Shown here one piece after another: positions 1 through 7,167 of a stretch of 20,292 bases of DNA; position 1 is the first letter of the stretch; the number at the start of each line of letters is the position of its first letter. The DNA comes from Desulfarculales bacterium UBA702 (GTDB taxonomy: Bacteria > Desulfobacterota > Syntrophobacteria > Syntrophobacterales > Syntrophobacteraceae). The position numbers and the translations under genes were made by a program. Below the pieces are notes generated by a model, which saw nothing but the letters and a program-made list of their open reading frames with translations, was not told the DNA's origin and did no database searches. The DNA lies in the NCBI GenBank assembly GCA_002298165.1, contig DBMI01000045.1, positions 1 through 20,292 on the forward strand. The letters are read 5' to 3'.

Positions 1-23
1 GCTGGAAAGCCTGCCCCACATTC
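1..23. repeat. Partial dispersed repeat cut by the window edge
   Basis: These 23 bases are identical to 8969-8991. The second copy lies within a hairpin (GGCAGGC at 8957-8963 pairing with GCCTGCC at 8977-8983), so this is probably the right-hand part of the same intergenic palindromic repeat, with its left arm outside the window. No coding content is seen here. Confidence 0.7.
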
Positions 24-41
24 GGCGGAGCGTCTCAATCG

Positions 42-79
42 TGTAGGATGGGCGCGATAAAGCGCTGTGCCCACCATCC
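42..79. repeat. Short palindromic repeat, GGATGGGC...GCCCACCATCC type
   Basis: GGATGGGC (46-53) can pair with GCCCACCATCC (69-79) with one bulged base, forming a hairpin about 60 bp upstream of aspS. A second member lies at 20183-20217 and shares both arms (TGTAGG-N-TGGGC and GTGCCCACCAT) with a different loop. Same arms with different loops indicate a dispersed repeat family kept as a hairpin, not chance similarity. A weak -10-like TACAAT follows at 96-101, but no good -35 lies in front of it, so I do not call a promoter. Confidence 0.6.
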
Positions 80-140
80 GCTGATATTAATCGTGTACAA
101 TCAGCGAAGGCGGCAGCCCTTTGCTAAAGGATAGTTCGCA

Positions 141-2009
141 ATGGAGGAAACCAAGGTGGATTTAATGGAATCCCGGGACCGGGAAAATCCGGATCAATTT
201 CCGGATGAGAGCGCCGTCGTTCTGGACCATCTCGGCGAATGGCAGAAGACAATCGACTGCAACAGCCTTCGGACGGAGGACGTTTCAAAAGAGGTTGTGC
301 TCATGGGCTGGGTACAGCGAAGGCGGGACCACGGGGGGCTTATCTTTGTGGACTTGCGCGACCGCGAAGGGCTTACCCAGGTTGTCTTCGATCCCCAGAT
401 CAGCCCCGATGCCCACGCCAACGCCGAAAATCTACGAAATGAATTCGTTATAGCCGCAAAAGGGAAAGTCAGGCCGCGCCCCGAGGGAATGGCCAATCCC
501 AAGCTGCCGACCGGTGAAATCGAAGTCGCGGCGACAGAACTGCGGGTTCTCAACAGCTCGAAAACACCTCCATTTCATGTGGAGGACGAAGTAGATGTGA
601 ACGAGAATACCCGGCTGAGGTACCGATACCTCGACCTGCGCCGTCCGAAGCTCTACAAGAACCTTCTGCTGCGCCACAAGGTAGCCCAGTTGACGCGCGG
701 GTTCTTCAATGACCTTGGATTCATCGAAGTGGAGACCCCGGTTCTAACCAGGAGCACCCCTGAGGGAGCGCGCGACTACCTCGTGCCGAGCAGGGTAAAC
801 CCCGGAAAATTTTACGCCCTGCCCCAGTCGCCGCAGCTTTTCAAGCAGCTCCTGATGGTTTCAGGCTTCGAGAGGTACTACCAGATCGTTAAATGCTTCC
901 GTGACGAGGACCTGCGTGCGGACAGGCAGCCCGAATTCACCCAGCTCGACATCGAAATGTCCTTTATACGCGAGGAGGACATATATGATATGATCGAGGG
1001 ATGGATCGAGCGGCTGTTCGGCGAAATAATGGGTTTGCGGGTCAGTCTGCCGTTTCCCCGTATGACTTACGCGCAGGCAATGGAGCGCTACGGGACCGAC
1101 CGCCCGGACACGCGCTTTGGCCTGCCCCTCCAGGACGTAACCGATATAGTTGCGGAATCCGACCTGCGTGTATTCAAGCAGGCCATCGAACGCGGTGGCA
1201 TAGTAAAGGCGCTGAAAGTTCCGGAAGGCGCGCGCCTCAGCCGCAAAGAATTGGATGACCTCACTGAATTTGTTAAAATATTCGGGGCGCAGGGTCTTGC
1301 CTGGATAAAAATCCAGCCCGACGGCTGGCAGTCACCGATTACGAAGTTTTTGCCCGAAAGCGTGCAGCGGGCCCTGACCGAAACACTAGGGCTGGAGCTT
1401 GGTGATATAGTTCTTTTTGGAGCCGACCAGCGCAAGGTCGTAAACGATTCGCTCGGAAACCTCAGGGTACGCCTGGGACAGACTCTCGGGCTGATTGATC
1501 CGCAGGCATTCAATTTCGTCTGGGTGACCGATTTCCCTCTGGTCGAATGGGACCACGAAGAGAAACGCTACACATCGGTCCACCACCCGTTTACATCGCC
1601 TGCCGAAGCGGACATGGAGCTTCTGGAAACCAGTCCCGAAAAGGTGAGAAGCCGCGCATACGACCTGGTGCTCAATGGGACGGAAATCGGCGGTGGAAGC
1701 ATCCGAATCCACCAGATGCCTACCCAGGAGCGCGTTTTCAGAACCCTTGGCATTTGCTCTGAGGAGGCTTACGAGAAGTTCGGGTTTTTGCTCGAAGCTC
1801 TACAGTACGGCGCTCCCCCGCACGGCGGGGTTGCCTTTGGACTTGACCGGCTGGTGATGCTGCTGAGCGGTTCGAGTTCAATTCGAGACGTGATTGCCTT
1901 CCCGAAAACCCAGAAGGCAACGTGCCTCATGACCGGCGCGCCTTCGGACGCCGATCTCAATCAGCTTTTGGAACTCTGCCTCAAGGTCGAGGCCGAGCGG
2001 AAAAAATAG
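141..2009 (+). CDS. aspS: Aspartyl-tRNA synthetase, predicted non-discriminating (Asp/Asn)
   Basis: Class IIb aminoacyl-tRNA synthetase that charges tRNA-Asp with aspartate in the cytoplasm. The OB-fold anticodon-binding domain covers about residues 40-130 and is followed by the catalytic core. Motif 2 is seen as FRDEDLRADRQPEFTQLD and motif 3 as GVAFGLDRLVMLL near the C-terminus; the bacterial GAD insertion domain lies between. At 622 aa it is somewhat longer than the usual 580-600 because about 30 residues precede the normal start of the family. ATG 141 was chosen because of the AAAGGA at 125-130; ATG 165 in the same frame is an alternative. The anticodon domain has His64 (RRRDHGG) and Gly116 (RPEG), where discriminating enzymes such as that of E. 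coli have Leu and a different residue. In characterised enzymes the His/Gly pair goes with relaxed tRNA specificity, so Asp-tRNA-Asn synthesis is inferred. Confidence 0.97.
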   Translation: MEETKVDLMESRDRENPDQFPDESAVVLDHLGEWQKTIDCNSLRTEDVSKEVVLMGWVQRRRDHGGLIFVDLRDREGLTQVVFDPQISPDAHANAENLRNEFVIAAKGKVRPRPEGMANPKLPTGEIEVAATELRVLNSSKTPPFHVEDEVDVNENTRLRYRYLDLRRPKLYKNLLLRHKVAQLTRGFFNDLGFIEVETPVLTRSTPEGARDYLVPSRVNPGKFYALPQSPQLFKQLLMVSGFERYYQIVKCFRDEDLRADRQPEFTQLDIEMSFIREEDIYDMIEGWIERLFGEIMGLRVSLPFPRMTYAQAMERYGTDRPDTRFGLPLQDVTDIVAESDLRVFKQAIERGGIVKALKVPEGARLSRKELDDLTEFVKIFGAQGLAWIKIQPDGWQSPITKFLPESVQRALTETLGLELGDIVLFGADQRKVVNDSLGNLRVRLGQTLGLIDPQAFNFVWVTDFPLVEWDHEEKRYTSVHHPFTSPAEADMELLETSPEKVRSRAYDLVLNGTEIGGGSIRIHQMPTQERVFRTLGICSEEAYEKFGFLLEALQYGAPPHGGVAFGLDRLVMLLSGSSSIRDVIAFPKTQKATCLMTGAPSDADLNQLLELCLKVEAERKK

Positions 2010-2018
2010 TTTGCTTTG

Positions 2019-2155
2019 ACTGTTCACCGCAGAGAACGCTGAGAAAGGGCCGAGAAGAAAAAGTAAAAAGTATGCTGAATTAATGCTGTAAATTTTACTT
2101 CTGTAATTTTCTCGATCTTTTCTCTGCGTCCTCAGCTTTCTCTGCGGTGAACAGT
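2019..2155. repeat. 137-bp palindromic intergenic element with 17-bp perfect terminal inverted repeats
   Basis: The first 17 bases (2019-2035, containing TTCACCGCAGAG) are the exact reverse complement of the last 17 (2139-2155). Inner sequence also pairs: AAGTAAAA near 2061 with TTTTACTT near 2093. The element fills nearly the whole gap between aspS (stop 2009) and the next gene (start 2177). It has no ORF. A related element is at 4018-4270, so it is a dispersed MITE-like or REP-like family. When transcribed it would fold into one long hairpin and might end or protect the aspS transcript. Confidence 0.8.
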
Positions 2156-2176
2156 CCTTCAGTGAGGTAATAGAAA

Positions 2177-4015
2177 ATGGCCCGGTGGAATCCCAAAAAA
2201 AGAGTCCTGGATCGCGAGCGATGCGGATCGTCGCGCGGGGGCGTCCTGGATACGGATGAGCCGAACCTGATGCGGGATATTTTCCCCTACGAGCAAGTCC
2301 CGCTGATTGACTTCGATCACATGATCCTTCCAATCGATCCGGCCGAGGAGATGTTTATAACCGACACCACTTTCCGGGACGGCCAGCAGGCACGGCCGCC
2401 CTACACGGTGAAGCAGATAGAGACCATATACGACCTGCTGCACCGGCTCTCCGGGCCAAACGGTGTTATCCGCCAATCCGAATTCTTCCTATATACCGAC
2501 AAGGACAAAAAGGCGCTCGAAGCCTGCCTGGCCAAGGGCTATGCGTACCCGCGGATTACCGGCTGGATAAGGGCGGTCGAGCAGGACCTGGACCTGGTTG
2601 CGCTATACGGCCTGAAAGAGACCGGGATTCTCACGTCGGTATCGGATTATCACATTTTCCTGAAGCTCCAGATCGACCGGACGGGCGCTCTGGAAAAGTA
2701 TCTTAAGATCGTTCGCGCGGCAGTTGAAAAGGGCATTGTCCCGCGCTGCCATTTCGAGGATGTGACACGGGCCGACATATACGGCTTCTGCATCCCGATG
2801 GCAATCGAGCTGATGCGGATTCGGGAGGAAAGCGGGATTGACGTTAAAATCCGCCTGTGCGACACACTTGGGTTCGGTGTCACATATCCCGGCTCCGCCC
2901 TGCCAAGAAGCGTCCCGAAGCTCGTGCGCGCCTTTATAGATGATGCCGGGGTGCCTGGACACCTGCTGGAATGGCATGGGCACAACGATTTTCACAAGGT
3001 ACTGGTTAACACTTCTACCGCATGGCTTTACGGGTGCGGCGGTGCAAACGGAACGCTGCTCGGATTTGGCGAACGCACTGGAAATGCTCCCATAGAAGGC
3101 CTGATCTTCGAATACATCGGGTTGAAAGGCGATTCTAACGGGGTAGATACCACCGCCATTACCGATATCGTAAACTACTTCAAATCTGAACTCGCATACA
3201 AAGTCCCCCCGAATTACCCGTTTGCCGGAGACGACTTCAATGCCACGCGCGCGGGTATCCATGCGGACGGACTCGTGAAAAACGAGGAAATCTATAACGT
3301 CTTCGATACGAATAAGCTCCTGAACCGCCCAATAAGCATCATCGTAACCGATAAATCGGGGGTGGCGAGCATTGCCTACTGGGTGAACCTGCGATTGAGC
3401 CTCGATGGCGAGCGCCGCCTCGACAAGCGTCATCCCGGCATTCAAAAAATGCATAAGCGGGTGATGAGCGAGTACGAAACCGGCCGCAATACCTCGATTT
3501 CCAACGAAGAACTCGAACGCTGGGCAAGACGGTTTTTGCCCGAGTATTTCATAAGCGAATTCGACCTCCTCAAACGGCGCGCTTACGCGCTTGCGGCCCA
3601 CCTGGTCGAAGAGGTAGTCGAGAGCGAGACCCTGAAAAGTCTGGACCCCCAACGCCAGGAACCGCTCCTGCAAACCTTTCTGGAGCTGAACCCATTCATC
3701 CAGTACGTTTACGTCACCGATTCCGCGGGGCGCAAAATCACACGCAACATTACTCACATCACCGATAAGGCCAAATATGAATCCGCCAAGGTCGGCGAAG
3801 ACCTCTCAGATCGCGACTGGTTCATCGCGCCGACCCTGGACGGCAAAGTGCACGTCACCGATTTTTATACCTCCCGCTACACCGGTGCGCTTTGTATAAC
3901 CGTATCGGCGCCGATTCGGAACGAATCGGACGAAATAGTTGGTATCCTTGGAATAGATATCCGCTTCGAAGACCTCGCCAAAATGGAGGAAAACGGAGAA
4001 CTGGGCAGCAGATAA
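2177..4015 (+). CDS. HMGL-like condensing enzyme, Re-citrate synthase-like, fused to a C-terminal Cache-like sensor domain
   Basis: The N-terminal two thirds (about residues 55-410) form a DRE-TIM metallolyase/Claisen-condensing barrel, the superfamily of isopropylmalate, homocitrate and Re-citrate synthases. TDTTFRDGQQ (62-71) carries the catalytic Arg67-Asp68, WHGHND (266-271) the metal-ligand His-x-His, and GERTGN (298-303) is the third conserved block. From memory the overall pattern (FITDTTFRDGQQARPPYT, GGPNGVIRQSEFFLY) resembles the (Re)-citrate synthase group of anaerobes more than true LeuA, and the LeuA regulatory domain is absent. Re-citrate synthase (oxaloacetate + acetyl-CoA) is therefore the leading inference. 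Residues about 455-602 look like a Cache/PDC sensor domain: DRDWF (545-549), VTDFYTS (560-566), ISAPIRN-like strand, GILGIDIRFEDL (589-600). There is no signal peptide or membrane helix, so the sensor would be cytoplasmic and may bind an allosteric ligand. A TGAGG at 2163-2167 precedes ATG 2177. Confidence 0.85.
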   Translation: MARWNPKKRVLDRERCGSSRGGVLDTDEPNLMRDIFPYEQVPLIDFDHMILPIDPAEEMFITDTTFRDGQQARPPYTVKQIETIYDLLHRLSGPNGVIRQSEFFLYTDKDKKALEACLAKGYAYPRITGWIRAVEQDLDLVALYGLKETGILTSVSDYHIFLKLQIDRTGALEKYLKIVRAAVEKGIVPRCHFEDVTRADIYGFCIPMAIELMRIREESGIDVKIRLCDTLGFGVTYPGSALPRSVPKLVRAFIDDAGVPGHLLEWHGHNDFHKVLVNTSTAWLYGCGGANGTLLGFGERTGNAPIEGLIFEYIGLKGDSNGVDTTAITDIVNYFKSELAYKVPPNYPFAGDDFNATRAGIHADGLVKNEEIYNVFDTNKLLNRPISIIVTDKSGVASIAYWVNLRLSLDGERRLDKRHPGIQKMHKRVMSEYETGRNTSISNEELERWARRFLPEYFISEFDLLKRRAYALAAHLVEEVVESETLKSLDPQRQEPLLQTFLELNPFIQYVYVTDSAGRKITRNITHITDKAKYESAKVGEDLSDRDWFIAPTLDGKVHVTDFYTSRYTGALCITVSAPIRNESDEIVGILGIDIRFEDLAKMEENGELGSR

Positions 4016-4017
4016 AA

Positions 4018-4270
4018 TTTCCACCGCAGAGAACGCGGAGAACACAGAGAAAAGCCCGAGAAAATGTTTGATGGTTTTGTAGGTTTAGCGGTGAAGAAAA
4101 ATCACCGCGCATGCTTGAACGGAGCGAAACTCAACACTCCTGTACCGGTGTCGCGTTTCGATTTTTACAAATCCGGTTCAGGATTGGGTACCACCAGCGC
4201 TTAACCTGCAAAACCCATCCTGGCTTCTCTCGGTCTCTCTCTGCGCCCTCTGCGTACTCCGCGGTGAAAA
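4018..4270. repeat. Palindromic intergenic element with imperfect terminal inverted repeats
   Basis: The left end (4018-4040, CACCGCAGAGAACGCGGAG) matches the reverse complement of the right end (4248-4270) at 19 of 23 positions, and the similarity continues inward as purine-rich GAGA runs against CTCT runs. The same CACCGCAGAG core ends the element at 2019-2155. Inside is a small perfect hairpin, GCGGTGA at 4089-4095 with TCACCGC at 4103-4109. It fills the whole gap between the condensing-enzyme gene and rlpA and ends just before the rlpA ribosome-binding site. No credible gene lies in it. Confidence 0.75.
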
Positions 4271-4282
4271 CAAGGAGAGGCT

Positions 4283-5062
4283 GTGGAGCGAATCGACAGA
4301 GTGGTTGGGGTTTGCCTGATCTTGTGCGCTTTCGTCCTGAGCTGCTCGAAGACAAGCTACAGACCTCCATCACCGGCTGGCCAGCCACCCCTTTCCGGCC
4401 TCAAATCCCAAAAACCATACCAGATAAAGGGAGTGTGGTATTATCCACTACCCAACGCGGATGGATTTGTCGAAGAGGGGATCGCAAGCTGGTACGGGGC
4501 GGATTTTCATGGAAAGCCAACCGCCTGCGGCGAGCGTTATGACATGTGGGCCCTGACCGCCGCGCATAAGACCCTGCCGTTGGGCACCAACGTCAAGGTA
4601 ACCAATCTTCAGAATCAAAAATCGATAATACTTCGGATAAACGACCGCGGCCCCTTTGTCTCAGGCAGGGTGATCGATCTATCGTGCAAAGCGGCCCAGG
4701 AACTTGGCAGCTACGGCCGCGGGACGGCCCCTGTAAGGGTCGAAGCAGTGCAGGTGGCATCCGAGTACAAAGTGGGGCAGGATACTTTCTGGAAGGTTGA
4801 TCCGCCGCCCTCTTTCCGATATGGCAGCTTCGCAATACAGATCGGGGCCTTCCGCGATCAAGGTAACGCTACAAGGTTGAGGGACAAGATGGCGGCGGCC
4901 AAAATGGAGGCCCGAGTTGCTCCTGGATTTGATAAAGGCGAAAACATTTATCGCGTGCAGGTAGGAAACTACCGCGATCTCGTTGCGGCAAAGCAGGAAG
5001 TAGACGGCTTCAAGTCAAACGGATTTCCGGATGCTTTCGTGATCTCTGTTGAAGGGAATTAG
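4283..5062 (+). CDS. rlpA: RlpA-family lipoprotein (septal lytic transglycosylase) with DPBB and SPOR domains
   Basis: Predicted outer-membrane lipoprotein that cleaves peptidoglycan glycan strands stripped of stem peptides. A basic N-terminus and hydrophobic stretch end in the lipobox VLSC with Cys21. The double-psi beta-barrel spans about residues 63-157 and contains GIASWYG, TACGERYDM, LTAAHKTLP and INDRGPF. Glu84, Asp87, His95 and Asp121 fall at exactly the same spacing as the functionally important E120, D123, H131 and D157 region of Pseudomonas RlpA. A C-terminal SPOR domain (about 180-257, FAIQIGAF, YRVQVGNY) would target it to denuded glycans at the septum. The start is GTG 4283, supported by AAGGAGAGG at 4272-4280 and by the position of the signal peptide. 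hisD begins 2 nt after its stop. Confidence 0.93.
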   Translation: MERIDRVVGVCLILCAFVLSCSKTSYRPPSPAGQPPLSGLKSQKPYQIKGVWYYPLPNADGFVEEGIASWYGADFHGKPTACGERYDMWALTAAHKTLPLGTNVKVTNLQNQKSIILRINDRGPFVSGRVIDLSCKAAQELGSYGRGTAPVRVEAVQVASEYKVGQDTFWKVDPPPSFRYGSFAIQIGAFRDQGNATRLRDKMAAAKMEARVAPGFDKGENIYRVQVGNYRDLVAAKQEVDGFKSNGFPDAFVISVEGN

Positions 5063-5064
5063 AG

Positions 5065-6369
5065 GTGATAGAGATACTTTCATACCCATCGGTTGAATCG
5101 GAGCGGAAGATCGGTGCAATCTCGAAGCGCAAACCGGGTGCCGATCCGGCGCTCGAAAAAAAGGTTGCCGAAATAATAGAAGCCGTGAAATCGGGCGGGG
5201 ATGAGGCGCTGCTGCGCTACACACGGCAGTTCGATGCCCCGGCGATGGAGCAGGACGAAATCACTGTTACCGACTCCGAAATAGAGGCTGCTTTATCCGA
5301 AGTCGACTCGGGATTTCTGGATATCCTTCGTCAGGCCATTAAAAATGTTGAAGAATTTCACCGGCAGCAGATTCGCAGCTCCTATTTTATCACGCGGCCC
5401 GACGGGACATTGCTAGGCCAAATGGTAAGACCGGTGAAGGCGGCTGGACTCTATATTCCCGGGGGACTGGGAGGAGAAACGCCGCTCATTTCATCAGTCG
5501 TCATGAACGCGGTTCCGGCAAAACTCGCCGGGGTTCAGGACATTGCCATGACCACGCCTCCACGAAAAGACGGGAGCATAAATCCGCATCTGCTGGCGGC
5601 TGCCAGGGAAGTCGGGATCACCAGGATTCACCGGGCGGGGAGCGCCTGGGGCATTGCGGCGCTCGCTTACGGGACGGAGACGATTTCACCGGTGGACGTC
5701 ATCGTAGGCCCCGGAAACATGTATGTTGCCCTGGCAAAAAAGCTGGTCTCCGGAGAGGTCGGAATAGACATGATAGCAGGTCCGAGCGAAATCCTTATTA
5801 TTGCCGATGAGTCCGCCCGTGCCGATTTTATTGCGGCGGACCTGCTCAGCCAGGCGGAACACGACTCTTCGGCAAGCGCAATTTGCATAACCACGGGCAG
5901 AGACCTTGCCGAAGAGGTTTCAAAAACCCTTGAAGACCAACTGAATTCGCTCCCGAGGCGCGACACCGCAGCCGCATCACTGGAGGCATTCGGCGCAATA
6001 TTTGTGGTGGACAGCATCGAATCCGCAGTGGCACTCGCAAACAGGATCGCGCCGGAACATCTGGAACTCCATTTAAAAGAGCCCCTGCCCCTGCTGGGCC
6101 TTATTGAGAACGCGGGGGCGGTTTTCATTGGAGACCGGACGCCCGAGCCGGTAGGCGATTACTTCGCCGGCCCTAATCATGTTCTCCCGACCGCAGGCAG
6201 CGCAAGGTTCGCCTCGGCGCTCGGGGTTGATGATTTTTTAAAGAAAACCAGCGTGATTGCTTACTCAAAGCAGGCATTCGACCGCGACGCCAGATCGATC
6301 ATCCAACTTGCCGAACTGGAAGGCCTCGAAGCACACGCCAATTCCGTGCGGATCAGGCTGGGCAAATGA
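5065..6369 (+). CDS. hisD: Histidinol dehydrogenase
   Basis: Zinc-dependent cytoplasmic enzyme that oxidises L-histidinol to L-histidine in two NAD+-dependent steps, the last steps of histidine biosynthesis. At 434 aa it has full family length. Landmark residues occur with the same spacing as in E. coli HisD: Gln263 and His266 (SQAEHD), Glu331-His332 (APEHLE), Asp365 (GDYFAG) and His424 (EAHAN), which are the zinc and catalytic positions. The start is GTG 5065, two bases past the rlpA stop, with GAAGGG (5051-5056) inside the end of rlpA as ribosome-binding site, so the two genes are probably translationally coupled. No other his gene is in the window; pairing hisD with a cell-wall lipoprotein gene is unusual and may be incidental. 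Confidence 0.97.
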   Translation: MIEILSYPSVESERKIGAISKRKPGADPALEKKVAEIIEAVKSGGDEALLRYTRQFDAPAMEQDEITVTDSEIEAALSEVDSGFLDILRQAIKNVEEFHRQQIRSSYFITRPDGTLLGQMVRPVKAAGLYIPGGLGGETPLISSVVMNAVPAKLAGVQDIAMTTPPRKDGSINPHLLAAAREVGITRIHRAGSAWGIAALAYGTETISPVDVIVGPGNMYVALAKKLVSGEVGIDMIAGPSEILIIADESARADFIAADLLSQAEHDSSASAICITTGRDLAEEVSKTLEDQLNSLPRRDTAAASLEAFGAIFVVDSIESAVALANRIAPEHLELHLKEPLPLLGLIENAGAVFIGDRTPEPVGDYFAGPNHVLPTAGSARFASALGVDDFLKKTSVIAYSKQAFDRDARSIIQLAELEGLEAHANSVRIRLGK

Positions 6370-6391
6370 CAACCGCCCGGTCGATGCGGGT

Positions 6392-6539
6392 GGCAAGGTC
6401 GAGAAGGCTGTTGCCTAAATAGTTTTTCGAAAAATGCTAAGCAAAGGTGGATGGCACGAACCTGATGAACGCGATGATGGAAGCTGAGATCCCGAGATCA
6501 TGCAGCCGGGTTTGGGCAACAGTCCCGGGAAACCTTGCC
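6392..6539. repeat. Separated inverted repeat (24/25 nt arms) downstream of hisD
   Basis: GGCAAGGT...CTGTTGCC at 6392-6415 reappears as its reverse complement at 6515-6539: the outer 8 bases of each arm are identical and the centre differs. It starts 22 bp after the hisD stop and belongs to the roughly 450-bp gene-free stretch 6370-6823, which holds only repeats. It could be a decayed mobile element; there is no T-run to make it a clear terminator. Confidence 0.45.
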
Positions 6540-6605
6540 GTACCGAGGGTGTTGCCCAATTTAATTTCGCTGGGTTTGGTAAAGCTGTGACACATTCTAA
6601 AGACG

Positions 6606-6637
6606 CCGGATTCCCGCCAGAAGCACGCGGGAATGAC
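6606..6637. repeat. Palindromic repeat of the GGATTCCCGC...GCGGGAATGAC type
   Basis: ATTCCCGC (6610-6617) pairs perfectly with GCGGGAAT (6627-6634) around a 9-nt loop. Flanks CCGG and GACG match the style of the widely dispersed GTCATTCCCGC hairpin repeats found between genes in many proteobacterial genomes; that comparison is from memory. It lies 20 bp left of the larger repeat at 6657-6777, so repeats are stacked in this gap. Confidence 0.6.
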
Positions 6638-6656
6638 GACTTTGTTCGACTAGTCA

Positions 6657-6777
6657 TTGTTATGGCGTGGTCTCCTGACCGCGTCATGCCCTCGACCGAA
6701 GGTCTCCAATTATTTCGAAACCGGTGAAGACCTTCGGTCGGCGCGGGTTGAGCGGTCGGAAGACCGTGCTACAACCA
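6657..6777 (+). repeat. 121-bp three-hairpin dispersed repeat, copy 1
   Basis: This stretch matches the reverse complement of 9121-9241 at all but about 7 of 121 positions, with no gaps. It contains three hairpins: 6663-6686 (10-bp stem with G-T pairs), a central one with arms 6693-6707 and 6726-6740, and a right one around CGGTC/GACCG (6753-6766), partly degraded here but perfect in the other copy. Short reading frames through it in both copies translate to the same peptide and look spurious. Confidence 0.9.
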
Positions 6778-6790
6778 ATGAGCCCTGGGG

Positions 6791-6810
6791 GGCAGCCTTT
6801 CCAGGCTGCC
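6791..6810. repeat. Perfect 8-bp hairpin downstream of cutA
   Basis: GGCAGCCT (6791-6798) and AGGCTGCC (6803-6810) form a perfect stem around a TTCC tetraloop, 13 bp beyond the cutA stop on the minus strand. There is no T-run, so it is more likely a REP-type element or mRNA-stabilising hairpin than a classical terminator. Confidence 0.5.
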
Positions 6811-6823
6811 TGGCCTGCCAACC

Positions 6824-7141
6824 CTATGTTGTTTCGCCGATCACCCAGGCGAGGTAGTCCGGCAGGCCCTGTTCGACCGGGAAGGCTATGATCTCGGGTG
6901 TTTCATAGCTGTGCAGGGCGCGTATCCTGTCTCTCAGAGGCGCGAAAAGCGGCGTCCGGGTTTTTATGATGATCAGGCATTCCTGCTCATCGTGAATTTC
7001 CCCTTTCCACCTGTATATCGAGCGGATTGAGGGAACGATGTTCGCGCAGGCCGCCAGCTTCTCTTCGACAACAGAGCGCCCGATAATGGCCGCCTCACCT
7101 TCGCTGCCGGCGGTTACCAGTACGATGGAGACTTGTTCCAT
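6824..7141 (-). CDS. cutA: CutA1-family divalent-cation tolerance protein
   Basis: Small cytoplasmic protein of the CutA1 family, which forms ferredoxin-like-fold trimers and is linked to copper/divalent-cation tolerance in E. coli; its biochemical role is still uncertain. At 105 aa it has the usual length. Family blocks are visible: VTAGSEGEA, VVEEKLAACANIVP, SIYRWKGEI, ECLIIIKT, SYETPEIIAFPV and YLAWV. ATG at 7139-7141 was chosen because GGAGG stands 9 bases upstream on the minus strand and because the family starts here. An upstream ATG at 7189 would add 16 unrelated residues and overlap the divergent gene. The start codons of the two genes are 26 bp apart, so their promoters must overlap each other or lie in the opposite gene. 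Confidence 0.93.
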   Translation of the reverse strand: MEQVSIVLVTAGSEGEAAIIGRSVVEEKLAACANIVPSIRSIYRWKGEIHDEQECLIIIKTRTPLFAPLRDRIRALHSYETPEIIAFPVEQGLPDYLAWVIGETT

Positions 7142-7167
7142 GGGATTTTTCCTCCGATGAGGTTCAG

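Noticed and set aside
96..101. TACAAT as -10 box for aspS
   Set aside because: No acceptable -35 at 16-18 bp upstream, so evidence is too weak for a promoter call.
2603..3757. Long minus-strand reading frame (384 codons) opposite the condensing-enzyme gene
   Set aside because: Antisense shadow of a clearly conserved gene; its translation resembles no protein family and it has no ribosome-binding site.
4111..4542. Plus-strand frame overlapping the start of rlpA
   Set aside because: Runs through the palindromic element and then out of frame through rlpA, whose lipoprotein signal and DPBB domain are clear.
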